A DNA stretch of 64,000 bases, from contig NZ_CP009149.1 of the NCBI RefSeq assembly GCF_000739065.1, forward strand, positions 1,116,001 through 1,180,000, read 5' to 3'. Shown one piece after another: positions 1 to 8,232 of the stretch (the first letter of the stretch is position 1; each line of letters starts with the position of its first letter). The stretch is from Methanocaldococcus bathoardescens (GTDB lineage: Archaea; AGJL01; Methanococci; Methanococcales; Methanocaldococcaceae). A model generated the notes under the pieces. The model had not been told where the DNA came from. It searched no databases and saw nothing but the letters and a program-made list of their open reading frames with translations. Both the position numbers and the translations under genes were made by a program.

Positions 1-55
1 TATAATGAACTATCAGACAGACCCGGAAAAACTCTTAAAATCAATATCAATTTAA
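1..55 (+). CDS. C-terminal end of a type II/IV secretion ATPase (TadA/GspE-like), partial
   Basis: Reading from base 2, the frame gives a short tail (I-M-N-Y-Q-T-D-P-E-K-L-L-K-S-I-S-I) closed by TAA at 53-55. The N-Y-x-x-D-P-E-x-L-L pattern resembles the extreme C-terminus of PilT/TadA-class secretion ATPases. The next two genes are TadC-like membrane partners, which normally follow such an ATPase. Only 17 codons are visible, so the call rests mainly on context. Another frame is also open to position 69 but has a less typical composition. Confidence 0.45.
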   Translation, partial: IMNYQTDPEKLLKSISI

Positions 56-93
56 TCAATTTAATTTAATACTATATTATTTTGGGGATTTGA

Positions 94-1125
94 ATGGATG
101 AAAATTTGAAAGAGAAAATTAAAAGAATTAAAATAAAGATTGATATACTTTTATATAAATGGGGTCTTAAGGCATTAGATGCCAAACTAATGTCTGAAAT
201 GAAAAAAATGGGTGAAGAGTTAGGAATGAAAATTTCTGAGTTCTATGGCATATATATTGAACCTGAAGACATGTTAACTCTTGAAAAGTACAAAAAATAT
301 GAATTTTTGTTATATGAGGAGGAATTTATTAAAAAACCTGCAGAATCTCTATCAAATATTTTCAAAAACGTGAAAATTCTATCAAGAAACCAACTCAAAT
401 ATATAGGATTTGAAAATGAAATAGAATATTTTAAAAAAGTAATTATTTATATGGCACTTGTTTTCATTGTTTTGTTATTTATGGGAATTTTAGATGAAAA
501 TATTATTGGTGGATTAATAAATGGAATCATTGGCTCAATTATTGTGTTAATATTGTCAATATTTTATCCAAAACTTAGGTTGATATTGTTTAGAGGAGAA
601 ATAAAGTTGCAGGTGCTATTTGCTCTACTGTATATGATATCCATACTTAGGGCAGGAGCTTCCCTTCCTGAAGTTCTTGAAAGGATATCCAAAAGTAATG
701 AATACGGTATTGTAGCGTTTGAAACAAGAACCATAATTAAAGATAATATTTCTGGTTATAGTTTGGCTGAAGCGCTTGAAAGAGCTAAACTAAGAACTGA
801 AATACCACTACTAAAAAAGTTATATGACCAAATGATTATAGGATATAATAAAGGTAATCTACCATTACTATTAGAAAAACTATATGAAGATATCGTTAGA
901 GAATCTATGGTCAAATTAGATTCGTCTAAATTTATGATACAAAACTTAGGAAACTTGGTGTTCGGTGTAGGATTAATTCTTCCATTTAGTGGGATGATTT
1001 TATCAACCATGATAGCAAATCAAGGATTTACTGGGATATTAAATACATTAGACCTTCTATTAACAAAAATTGGTCCATTATTAACATTAATATTTGGAAT
1101 CTTTGTTAAATTAAAGGTCGAATAA
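94..1125 (+). CDS. TadC/GspF-like membrane protein (first of pair)
   Basis: A 343-residue membrane protein with a charged cytoplasmic N-terminal part (about residues 1-115), a first pair of hydrophobic segments (about 118-160), a helical cytoplasmic T2SSF-like domain (about 170-285, with L-R-A-G-A-S-L-P-E-V-L and G-N-L-P-L-L-L motifs) and two C-terminal membrane segments. This is the architecture of the platform protein of archaeal type IV pili or type II-like secretion systems, which works with a cytoplasmic ATPase. The start is ATG at 94 behind GGGGAT. The next gene begins within about 10 bases, so the two are one operon, apparently following an ATPase gene at the window edge. The substrate (pilin or other) cannot be told from here. 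Confidence 0.8.
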   Translation: MDENLKEKIKRIKIKIDILLYKWGLKALDAKLMSEMKKMGEELGMKISEFYGIYIEPEDMLTLEKYKKYEFLLYEEEFIKKPAESLSNIFKNVKILSRNQLKYIGFENEIEYFKKVIIYMALVFIVLLFMGILDENIIGGLINGIIGSIIVLILSIFYPKLRLILFRGEIKLQVLFALLYMISILRAGASLPEVLERISKSNEYGIVAFETRTIIKDNISGYSLAEALERAKLRTEIPLLKKLYDQMIIGYNKGNLPLLLEKLYEDIVRESMVKLDSSKFMIQNLGNLVFGVGLILPFSGMILSTMIANQGFTGILNTLDLLLTKIGPLLTLIFGIFVKLKVE

Positions 1126-1135
1126 AGTGATACCT

Positions 1136-2035
1136 ATGAAAAAATATCTCGAACTCATATATTATCATACCATTAAGAAAAATACTATAATTTTAAAAAA
1201 ACTTGGAAGAAATATTGATGATAAAAAATTCATATTGTTTCTAATATTTATAAGTGTATTATCCGTTATAATTGGATATTATTTGAATTTAACTCTAAAG
1301 GGAATTATAATTTTAACCACTATATATATTGGAGCAGCAATATCTCTACCTTCAATACTCTACGAAAACAAAATAGAAAAACTTGAAAATAATATTCCAC
1401 AAGCCCTCTATATTATGATATTAACTCTTGAATCTGGAAGGTCTATAAATGAGGCGTTAGATGAGGTTGTAAAAAGCAATATAAAAGAAGTCAGCAATAT
1501 TTTTAGGAAAGTTCTCTATTTAATGGAAAAACAAAAAATAAGTTTTGAAGAATCTATGACAGTTGTATCTAATTTATATGATTCTAAAGTTTTAAGGATG
1601 TTAACAAGAATTATGATTGAGAATAGAAAATATGGAGGAGATTTAGCAGATTCCTTAAAAATTTTAGCTAAGACTCTTGAAGATTTTAAACTGTATAAAA
1701 GGCAGTTATTGAGTGTTACAGCTGGAGGTTTGGCAGTTGGTTTTATTATATTATGTGGTGTCATCCCAGCTGTCGCTGGATTGTTGGGAGCTTATCTAAT
1801 AACCATATCAAATATGCTAAGTGGAATGACCCCACTACCTCCAGTTAAACCAGAAGACATATCAAGAGGTTTAGAGATTATACAAACAGGGACAGCAATC
1901 ATAGGGGCTCTATTTGCAATTCCAATATTTGGACTAAAAATTGGAAGGATGTTCTTAATCTCAGCTATAACTATGACTATTGGTATTTTAGCGTATTACT
2001 CAATTCTAAAAATCGCTCCTGGATTCTTTACTTAA
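1136..2035 (+). CDS. TadC/GspF-like membrane protein (second of pair)
   Basis: A 299-residue partner of the preceding protein with the same layout. Two membrane segments lie near residues 40-80, then comes a T2SSF-like helical domain with L-E-S-G-R-S-I-N-E-A-L and E-N-R-K-Y-G-G-D-L-A motifs, then several C-terminal hydrophobic segments. Archaeal TadC proteins often come as tandem paralogues that form a heteromeric platform. A GTG at 1127 is in frame, but GTGAT at 1127-1131 is better read as the ribosome binding site for the ATG at 1136. The gene is co-transcribed with the gene before it. It is followed by a convergent HD-domain gene. Confidence 0.8.
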   Translation: MKKYLELIYYHTIKKNTIILKKLGRNIDDKKFILFLIFISVLSVIIGYYLNLTLKGIIILTTIYIGAAISLPSILYENKIEKLENNIPQALYIMILTLESGRSINEALDEVVKSNIKEVSNIFRKVLYLMEKQKISFEESMTVVSNLYDSKVLRMLTRIMIENRKYGGDLADSLKILAKTLEDFKLYKRQLLSVTAGGLAVGFIILCGVIPAVAGLLGAYLITISNMLSGMTPLPPVKPEDISRGLEIIQTGTAIIGALFAIPIFGLKIGRMFLISAITMTIGILAYYSILKIAPGFFT

Positions 2036-2069
2036 CTTAAAAATTTAATAAGATATTGTTATTTTAAAT

Positions 2070-2579
2070 TTATTTTAAAAGATTATTTATCTCATCATTC
2101 AGTAGAATAATTCTCTTAATTGAAGGATGATTTTTGCCAAGTTTCTTTTCAAATTTTTTTATAACATCATCTATCTCTACCCTTTTAGTCCCAAATATTA
2201 AGTTATCTGCATGAGCTACAATCTTTTCTTCTAATGTTATTGGCACATAATCCTTTGGAGGTAGTCCAAGCTCTATAGCTTCCTCTTTTGTTATTCCCGC
2301 TCCAATATGCCTCTCAGCTATCAATGCAAGTTTCTCATCAAAACCCAACTCCCTTAAAATTTCAGCTCCTACAACTCCATGCTCTATACCATGGGTCTTA
2401 CTTCTTCCAATATCATGCAATAAACCTCCCAATCTAACAAGCTCAACATCAACACTATAGCCATTGTTTCTTATAGCTAAAGCCAATTCATAAGCATATT
2501 CTGAAACTGCCAAACAATGCTCTACCACATTATCAGGACATAAATTTTTTAAAATAGATCGGGCTTTTTCAAACTCCAT
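2070..2579 (-). CDS. HD-domain (HDIG) phosphohydrolase, TIGR00295-like
   Basis: A 169-residue protein with the metal-binding HD pattern. His21 (E-H-C-L-A-V), His55-Asp56 (L-L-H-D-I-G-R), His67, His91 (E-R-H-I-G-A-G) and a late Asp (V-A-H-A-D-N) provide the usual ligands of a metal-dependent phosphohydrolase. The family is common in methanogens (recalled homologue MJ0778) and may act on nucleotides or RNA termini. The substrate is not known to me. It ends convergently with the TadC pair and lies downstream of the TFE gene on the same strand, about 80 bases away. Confidence 0.75.
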   Translation of the reverse strand: MEFEKARSILKNLCPDNVVEHCLAVSEYAYELALAIRNNGYSVDVELVRLGGLLHDIGRSKTHGIEHGVVGAEILRELGFDEKLALIAERHIGAGITKEEAIELGLPPKDYVPITLEEKIVAHADNLIFGTKRVEIDDVIKKFEKKLGKNHPSIKRIILLNDEINNLLK

Positions 2580-2659
2580 ATTCCCACTCTATAGTGAATA
2601 TTTAACTAAAAACTCGATACTGGAAAAATTATACACAAGTTAAATTTATTATTTAAAAA

Positions 2660-3217
2660 TTATTTTAAAAAAGGATTGTTCTTTAATTCTTCCTTTAAAA
2701 ATCTTATTTGCTCCTCTAAATCTTTAATTAATTCACTATTGTCAAATTCTTGTAGCATATTTCCACAACCTGGACACGTAAATCCATAATCCATTGCTTC
2801 TTCAAATGTAAATCTTACATTACAATTTGGACAGAAGAAAAACATGTTATTTTTCTCAAACTCTAACTTTTCTTCAAGGTCTTTAATTAGCTCATTTATT
2901 TTCTTTTTTACTACATAAGGAAGTTTTTCAAGTGTTGGTAGCCAAGTATAGGAATACCAATTGGTATCTTCATCTTTCCATCTTTTATAATCAACTAATC
3001 TTGCATCATACAACTTATAAAGTAATTTCCTAACTACGTTAAGCTTTACACCAAGCTCTTTGGCAATCTCTTCCTCTGTTGTTTCACCCTTCTCTAAAAG
3101 GACATCAATAACTTCAAATCCCTTTTCATCTCCTTCAAATATATTAAAGAGAACTTCCTGAATCAAAGGGTCGTTTAGCATTTCATATATCCTCTCTATC
3201 TTCTTTTCTTTTTTCAT
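2660..3217 (-). CDS. tfe: Transcription initiation factor E alpha subunit
   Basis: About 185 residues. An N-terminal extended winged helix (about residues 1-90, with G-E-T-T-E-E-E-I-A-K-E-L) is followed by a four-cysteine zinc ribbon (C-P-N-C ... C-P-G-C, about 128-150) and a charged helical tail. This is archaeal TFE-alpha, which assists promoter opening by TBP/TFB/RNA polymerase. I take the ATG at 3217 (M-K-K-E-K-K) because GGGGAG lies upstream and the first in-frame ATG at 3235 has no ribosome binding site. The start overlaps the end of the ATP-grasp gene by 35 bases, so translation is probably coupled. Confidence 0.92.
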   Translation of the reverse strand: MKKEKKIERIYEMLNDPLIQEVLFNIFEGDEKGFEVIDVLLEKGETTEEEIAKELGVKLNVVRKLLYKLYDARLVDYKRWKDEDTNWYSYTWLPTLEKLPYVVKKKINELIKDLEEKLEFEKNNMFFFCPNCNVRFTFEEAMDYGFTCPGCGNMLQEFDNSELIKDLEEQIRFLKEELKNNPFLK

Positions 3218-4292
3218 ACTCTGCACACTCCCCATAAATACTGTTTATTATTGATTTAATGTTTTCTTTTGCAATTACTGTAGCTATAGGCTCTCCTTTC
3301 TCTATAACTGCATTTTTCTTTGGAATATCATATATAAAGTCTCTTTTTGATATATTCACAATAATTTTTTCTTTAGCAAACAATATTCTCTTTATATATG
3401 ATTCTTTTGGTTTGATTTCTTTAGCATAGTTATTATTTAATAAAGCCTTTGCTAAATTTTGAGACGCACTCATCTCTATAGTTTCAAACGTTCCTAAAAT
3501 TCGTGGGTTTATATCAACAATATATGGCTCACTATCTTTAATTAAAAAATCAATACCGTTCATTCCTTTTAATTCAAAAGTTTCTATAACCTCTCCAAAT
3601 ATTTTAACAAACTTATTTGGCAAATTTAGATATGGTGTTAAATTCCCAGCATACATTCCCTTAATAATAATTTGTTTGTTAAAGGTTATAAATGTATTGC
3701 CTATAAAGTTAGCACTAAAACTTTTCCCTCTAACATACTCTTGAGCAATGATTGGGAACTTAATTCCATAAATTAACCCATCATTAAGATTATTTAAATT
3801 TATCTTTAAAATTCCTCCTCCACTACCGTAAATAGGCTTTAAAATACAAAATTTAAATTCTTCTAAAAATTTATATAACTGAGTTTTATTATTAATTTTC
3901 TTTGTTTCAGGTATATTAAAACCAAGATTTTTTAATTTTTTATATGTTTTATGTTTGTTGCTGATTTCATTTATCTTTTTTGGTTCATTCCCTACAACAT
4001 TGTCCCATTTTGGAATTTTCGAATTTTCGAATTCAAAAACACCTGAAGTTATAAAGACATAATCAACTTCATCAACTAACTCATTAGCTATCTCAATTAA
4101 TCTATTCTCATTATAATTCTCCTTCAATCTTCCATGAGCTAAGGGATTTATCAGATAATATTTTTTATCAGCATTTAAATCTTCTGGGGCATAGTAAGAG
4201 ACAGAGTATACATAGAATCCTAATTTTTTTAAAGAATTAACTATAGGTCTTGTATTAACTCCTAAAACCAAAGCTTTCAAATTCTCCCTCAT
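3183..4292 (-). CDS. ATP-grasp domain enzyme of unknown substrate
   Basis: About 369 residues from the ATG at 4292, where the protein begins M-R-E-N-L-K-A-L-V-L-G-V-N-T-R-P. That is the typical Rossmann-like start of this ATP-grasp group. The grasp core includes the nucleotide-loop lysines (C-I-L-K-P-I-Y-G-S-G-G-G) and the metal ligands in I-D-I-N-P-R. Such proteins form carboxylate-amine bonds using ATP; the substrate cannot be predicted. An earlier in-frame ATG at 4355 would overlap mptA by 16 bases and adds an implausible hydrophobic leader. The gene lies between mptA and tfe in one leftward block. Confidence 0.75.
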   Translation of the reverse strand: MRENLKALVLGVNTRPIVNSLKKLGFYVYSVSYYAPEDLNADKKYYLINPLAHGRLKENYNENRLIEIANELVDEVDYVFITSGVFEFENSKIPKWDNVVGNEPKKINEISNKHKTYKKLKNLGFNIPETKKINNKTQLYKFLEEFKFCILKPIYGSGGGILKINLNNLNDGLIYGIKFPIIAQEYVRGKSFSANFIGNTFITFNKQIIIKGMYAGNLTPYLNLPNKFVKIFGEVIETFELKGMNGIDFLIKDSEPYIVDINPRILGTFETIEMSASQNLAKALLNNNYAKEIKPKESYIKRILFAKEKIIVNISKRDFIYDIPKKNAVIEKGEPIATVIAKENIKSIINSIYGECAEYEKRKEDREDI

Positions 4293-4339
4293 AATAATTG
4301 GTCTGTGGATAAAATAGCTAAAAAAGATAAAATATAACA

Positions 4340-5287
4340 TTAAATTTGAATACATTCAAGTTCTCTCCTTAATTCTCCAAGTGTTGCTACTTTTTCAGCA
4401 AATGCATCATGTCTATGAATACTTTCCATATTTATTTGCCTAATTGAAACCTTTGTTTCATCTGGTAAGTGTTTAAATTTCTCCACCACTCTCTTAGCCA
4501 TCTCTCTAACACAATCCTCAACAAACTTAGGATTTTTATGGCTTTGCTCAACAACATAAGCTTCATCAGCTCTCTTTAATATCCCATAAATCTCAGCACT
4601 CATGGATTTCTTAATTATCTCTATAATATCCATAATCTCAATATCATAACCAGTAGGAACTTCTAATATAATTCTACCAATTCCTCTCTGATTGTGGGTA
4701 GCAAAGATAACAGAATCCAATATTTTCTCAATATCTTCATCAGAGAATCCTTTTTCTTTTAAATTTTTAATAGATATCTCTTTTATTAAATTTTGAGCAC
4801 ATGGGCAAGCAGTGATGCCAACAACTTCAGCCCCAACAATTTTTGTTATTTCAATTTTATCATCTTTCTTTATTCCTTTAGCTCCACCCATGATTTTATG
4901 TATCTCCTGAGAATATTTCTCAGATATTGGGCTTTTCTCCTTAGTCATGAAATCACTAACCATGAAAACCTCTGCCTCTGTAGCGTATTCATGTTTCTCA
5001 AACAATCTCTTAACTATCTCCTCACAAATTGTTTCTATCTCATAACTTTCCATCTCTAATGCTTCATCTATTATTCCCTCTATAACCTCAGGATTTCTTG
5101 ACATGTGAATACCTTTTTGTGAGCTCGGCAGATTAACAAAAACTTCAAAGGTGGATAATAGAATTATTGGTCTTTTATTATTTGTTCTTTTTAATCTAAC
5201 AAGTTTTTTTAGATTTGTAACTCCAACTCTTGTTAATGATATTTTAACATCCGGTTCAAAATTTTGAATATCACATTTCCAATTCAT
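4340..5287 (-). CDS. mptA: GTP cyclohydrolase MptA (Fe(II)-dependent, FolE2 family)
   Basis: About 315 residues of the FolE2/MptA family. MptA converts GTP to 7,8-dihydro-D-neopterin 2',3'-cyclic phosphate, the first step of tetrahydromethanopterin synthesis. Visible signatures are S-L-T-R-V-G-V-T-N near the N-terminus, the conserved cysteine of G-I-T-A-C-P-C-A-Q, F-A-T-H-N-Q-R-G and the C-terminal S-I-H-R-H-D-A-F-A. A GTG at 5296 and ATGs at 5290 and 5287 are possible starts. I prefer 5287, which has the best spacing from GGTGA. The start lies inside the end of the Cdc6-like gene (17-base overlap). Confidence 0.92.
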   Translation of the reverse strand: MNWKCDIQNFEPDVKISLTRVGVTNLKKLVRLKRTNNKRPIILLSTFEVFVNLPSSQKGIHMSRNPEVIEGIIDEALEMESYEIETICEEIVKRLFEKHEYATEAEVFMVSDFMTKEKSPISEKYSQEIHKIMGGAKGIKKDDKIEITKIVGAEVVGITACPCAQNLIKEISIKNLKEKGFSDEDIEKILDSVIFATHNQRGIGRIILEVPTGYDIEIMDIIEIIKKSMSAEIYGILKRADEAYVVEQSHKNPKFVEDCVREMAKRVVEKFKHLPDETKVSIRQINMESIHRHDAFAEKVATLGELRRELECIQI

Positions 5288-6500
5288 CATCTTCACCTAT
5301 TAAGACATCCCTAAGTTCTTTAGATAGTCTATAATACACATTGTTTCCATCCCTTTCTTTATAAATATATCCCATCTCATAAATATCTGATAAGTGTGTT
5401 CCAATAGTGCTTGGTGATTTTTTTAGATATTCTGCAAGTTGAGTTACTGTTGCTGAACCTCCAAGCTCAGCCATTGCTCTAACAATCTCTGATTGAGCTG
5501 GGGTCAAATGATTCAAAATTTGATGCCCTACACTAATCCCAAGAGAATGCATTGCCTCTTTAACAACCTTTTCATCTATCTTAGTTAAACCTTTTCTTAT
5601 AGCTATTGATATTGATTCGGAGCAAGTCATTATTATCTTTCTTGGAATTCCATCACATTCTTCAACAATCTTATGTATGGCTTCTTCAGTAAATGGCTCA
5701 AATTCCTCAGCACCATCTATATGAGCATCTTCCAATCTTCTTCTAATTAAATCATAAGATTCATCTTTTGATAAAGGTGGCATATTTATTATTTTAGGAA
5801 TCCTATCTTTTATTGGCGGGGATATTTTTGTTAAATCATCCATTAATGTTGGTGAACCAGCCATAAAGGTTAATATCCCCTCTTCATATAAAAATGAGTG
5901 GAAAAATTGAAGTAAGCTTAAGCAACTCTTTTTTGCAAATTGGTCTGCTTCATCAATTAAAATTATGCATAACTTATCAGGACTTTTAACTTCATTTATT
6001 AAATATTCTAAATCTCTTTCAATTCTCTCTCTTGGATAATGGATAGGAACTTTATCCCCATAGTTGTTTAACTTCCTATACATATCCAAAATTCTATTTG
6101 AATGTTCCATATAATCAGATTTTATAGTTCCGCTCATAGTTAGAATATTTTCAGTTAATATATTGTATAAAAGTTGTATCAAAAACTGTCTTGGCGTTAC
6201 TTGAGATGCTGTCATTTCAACAACCCAGTGTCCTTGCTTTTTTGTAGCATAGTATATGATGTTAAGCATTGAACTCTTCCCTATCCCTTTAGTCCCGACT
6301 ATTGCGGCATTAGCTACACTACCATGCAAAGCTGAACCCAAAATTTCTCCAATCTCTCTCAACTCACTAACTCTACCAACAAAAAACTTTGTATTCCCCC
6401 TTATTGGCTTCTCAGAAAATGGATTATATTTTAATTTCAATTTATGCATGGTGCTTGCTATAGAGCTTGCAGATTTTTGTATAAACTCTATTGGGTCCAT
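5271..6500 (-). CDS. Divergent Orc1/Cdc6-like AAA+ ATPase with C-terminal winged helix
   Basis: A 409-residue protein. Residues 24-45 (K-Y-N-P-F-S ... F-V-G-R) are an Orc1/Cdc6-type entry motif, Walker A is G-T-K-G-I-G-K-S-S (69-77) and Walker B is I-I-L-I-D-E-A-D (179-186). A lid domain follows. Residues about 335-400 form a winged helix with A-T-V-T-Q-L-A-E-Y-L and S-P-S-T-I-G-T-H-L. This is the plan of an archaeal origin recognition protein. Methanocaldococcus lacks a canonical Orc1/Cdc6, and I recall the homologue MJ0774 being proposed for that role. GGTGG precedes the ATG. Upstream lies a 683-bp repeat-bearing intergenic region. Alternative: a transcription-related ATPase. Confidence 0.75.
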   Translation of the reverse strand: MDPIEFIQKSASSIASTMHKLKLKYNPFSEKPIRGNTKFFVGRVSELREIGEILGSALHGSVANAAIVGTKGIGKSSMLNIIYYATKKQGHWVVEMTASQVTPRQFLIQLLYNILTENILTMSGTIKSDYMEHSNRILDMYRKLNNYGDKVPIHYPRERIERDLEYLINEVKSPDKLCIILIDEADQFAKKSCLSLLQFFHSFLYEEGILTFMAGSPTLMDDLTKISPPIKDRIPKIINMPPLSKDESYDLIRRRLEDAHIDGAEEFEPFTEEAIHKIVEECDGIPRKIIMTCSESISIAIRKGLTKIDEKVVKEAMHSLGISVGHQILNHLTPAQSEIVRAMAELGGSATVTQLAEYLKKSPSTIGTHLSDIYEMGYIYKERDGNNVYYRLSKELRDVLIGEDDELEM

Positions 6501-7183
6501 GTTTCCACCGGTAATAAAATATGAATTAATTTGAATTGATAATTATAATGTTTTGTAGTAGTTTCGAATTTTTGTTCTAAGTGTATTATATAGATTTCGA
6601 AAAATCGAACAATAGATACAATTAATTATTTATTAATTTAAATATTCCATTATATATTTTGTAATTAAATTTTAAAAAATATTATGAATCAAGAAATAAA
6701 ATTAAAAAATATCATGAATCAAATAGTATTTTATAAGATATAAGAGAATATAACTCTCAGAAATAAACTTGAATAAAAATAAAAATAATATATATACTAT
6801 TCTAATAAAATAAAGTTAATTTTAATTCTTCTCGTAGGAATTATTACAACACACGAAAAATAAAATATCGTGAATCAAAACTTATAATTTATAAAATGCT
6901 ATGAATCAAAAATTATATACAAATTAACAGTATATTAAAACTATTTAATATCAATAAAGAAAAATAGATTATAGGCATATAACAGAAATAAATAAATACA
7001 TGCTCTATCAAAACGTATATACAAATAAAAGTTTTCAAAAGGTCAGTAATACTACGATGAAAAATTAGTGGACAAAACTATATCGTGAATCAAAAGATTT
7101 ATAAGTGAGTGTGGTAAATACAATTGAATATTAGTAAGACAACACCACAAAAATAACTAATATTAAAAATAAAGGTGTTATAG
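6501..7183. other. AT-rich repeat-bearing intergenic region, replication-origin candidate
   Basis: This 683-bp non-coding stretch separates the leftward Cdc6-like gene from the rightward wHTH-SWIM gene. It is extremely AT-rich and holds five same-strand copies of a TGAATCAA-centred repeat. I see no ORF or RNA gene in it. A Cdc6-like gene beside a long AT-rich region with iterated sites is the usual archaeal origin layout. I recall a computational (Z-curve) origin prediction near the M. jannaschii homologue. Promoters for both flanking genes must also lie here. Confidence 0.55.
6683..7095 (+). repeat. Five dispersed TATCGTGAATCAAAA-type repeats
   Basis: The copies start near 6683 (tatgaatcaag), 6711 (atcatgaatcaaat), 6866 (atatcgtgaatcaaaa), 6900 (ctatgaatcaaaaa) and 7080 (atatcgtgaatcaaaa). 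The copies at 6866-6881 and 7080-7095 are identical over 16 bp. All are on the same strand. They are candidate binding sites for the adjacent Cdc6-like or wHTH protein. Confidence 0.7.
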
Positions 7184-7711
7184 ATGGAAAGACTACCATA
7201 CGAAATAGTATCCACTATATTTAGAAAAGCCATTTTACATTATGTGTTAATACGTGGCACAACTTATCCACAATCACTCTCAGAAAATTTAAATATATCG
7301 AAAGGTCTTGCAAGCTCTTTTTTAAGGTTGTGCTCAGCTCTAAATATAATGAAGAGGGAAAGAGCAGGGCATAAAGTTTTATATTCATTTACCTCAAAAG
7401 GATTAGCAATATTAAAAAGATTAGCCCCAGAAATATTCGATTTGAGTTTTTCGAGTGTTTTCGAAAAATTACCTAAAAAGAAAATTGCCACTAAGTATTA
7501 CCCAGTGGATAGAATAGGGTTTGAAATTAAATGGAAAGAGGATAAACTTGGTGGAATGATATTTTCATTCTTTGATTCCAATGGAGAGCATTTAGGAGAC
7601 GTTTTTAGAAGCAATAAAGGTCATTGGTGGTGTGTAATTTGTCAGAGTGATAACTGTAAACATATCGATTATCTGAAAAAGCTCTACAATACATTAAAAA
7701 ATCAGAATTAA
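7184..7711 (+). CDS. Winged-helix protein with C-terminal SWIM-like zinc motif
   Basis: A 175-residue protein. Residues about 10-80 form a winged helix (S-L-S-E-N-L-N-I-S-K-G-L-A-S-S-F-L-R, then a basic wing). The C-terminus has V-I-C-Q-S-D-N-C-K-H-I-D-Y-L, the C-x(n)-C-x-H arrangement of a SWIM zinc module, usually involved in DNA or protein binding. It lies between the repeat region and the inverted-repeat element, so it may act on one or both, either in replication or as an autoregulator. No characterised homologue is known to me. The start is ATG at 7184 with a weak GGTGTTATAG upstream. Confidence 0.65.
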   Translation: MERLPYEIVSTIFRKAILHYVLIRGTTYPQSLSENLNISKGLASSFLRLCSALNIMKRERAGHKVLYSFTSKGLAILKRLAPEIFDLSFSSVFEKLPKKKIATKYYPVDRIGFEIKWKEDKLGGMIFSFFDSNGEHLGDVFRSNKGHWWCVICQSDNCKHIDYLKKLYNTLKNQN

Positions 7712-7715
7712 TAAA

Positions 7716-8091
7716 TTTCGAGTTTTCGAGTTGCATGTATGTATATGGTTAGCAGACGAGCAAGAATTTTTTAAAGCGTCGATTATCACAAAAATAAGAT
7801 AGTGGTTACTGTATCTTATTTTGTATAACAAACACTTATCATCAGTGTTTTAAACTGTTTCATCGTTTTTAATTTTTATTTTTTAAAAATAACAATTTTT
7901 TAATGTTATTTTTTATTAATATCTTGTAATATATTATACTAAAATTTAAAACTTAAAGATTTTTTTATTTTTACTTATATAGAGAAAAAAAGTATAATTA
8001 TATAATAATTGTGTTTGTGATAATCACAACCACCATTAGCTCTCGATAAAAGATTTTCTCATATACATACATGCAACTCGAAAACTCGAAA
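7716..8091. repeat. Perfect 32-bp inverted repeat flanking an AT-rich core
   Basis: Bases 7716-7747 (beginning tttcgagttttcgag) are the exact reverse complement of 8060-8091. Inside lies a second perfect 12-bp inverted pair, gattatcacaaa at 7781-7792 against tttgtgataatc at 8015-8026. The core from about 7855 to 8010 is nearly pure A+T. Two hairpins occupy the left side. Possible identities are paired origin-binding sites flanking an unwinding element, a MITE-like non-autonomous element, or a large cruciform. I cannot choose between these from one copy. Confidence 0.75.
7792..7850. repeat. Two adjacent perfect hairpins inside the inverted-repeat element
   Basis: The first has arms 7792-7801 (aaataagata) and 7812-7821 with a 10-base loop. 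The second has arms 7830-7836 (aaacact) and 7844-7850 with a 7-base loop. Either could be a transcription terminator-like or protein-recognised structure. Neither is followed by a classic T-run on the plus strand. Confidence 0.6.
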
Positions 8092-8232
8092 ATCTTATGA
8101 GAAACTAATATTTAAATTAATTTTCTTAAAATACTAATTCTGTATCAAAAAAGAAAACAAGATTTTGTCATAACTTTACACAATCAATAAATATTAATAC
8201 TACACTCGTTTTTAGTATGATTCTTCTTAGCT

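Larger units (their letters stand above)
7712..8232. other. Intergenic region holding a large inverted-repeat element
   Basis: These 521 non-coding bases lie between the stop of the wHTH-SWIM gene and the end of the convergent gene at 8233. They are dominated by the inverted-repeat element at 7716-8091. The rest (8092-8232) is AT-rich and I see no ORF, tRNA or recognisable promoter in it. Confidence 0.6.

Noticed and set aside
3183-4355. Longer start of the ATP-grasp gene at 4355
   Set aside because: It would overlap mptA and add a hydrophobic leader not seen in the family. M-R-E-N-L-K at 4292 is the natural Rossmann start.
7716-8091. Insertion sequence with a transposase
   Set aside because: There is no ORF inside the inverted repeat. 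A transposase-free MITE remains possible and is listed as a finding instead.
6501-8232. CRISPR array
   Set aside because: The TGAATCAA repeats are short, irregularly spaced (about 30 to 200 bp) and have no uniform spacers; no cas gene is nearby.
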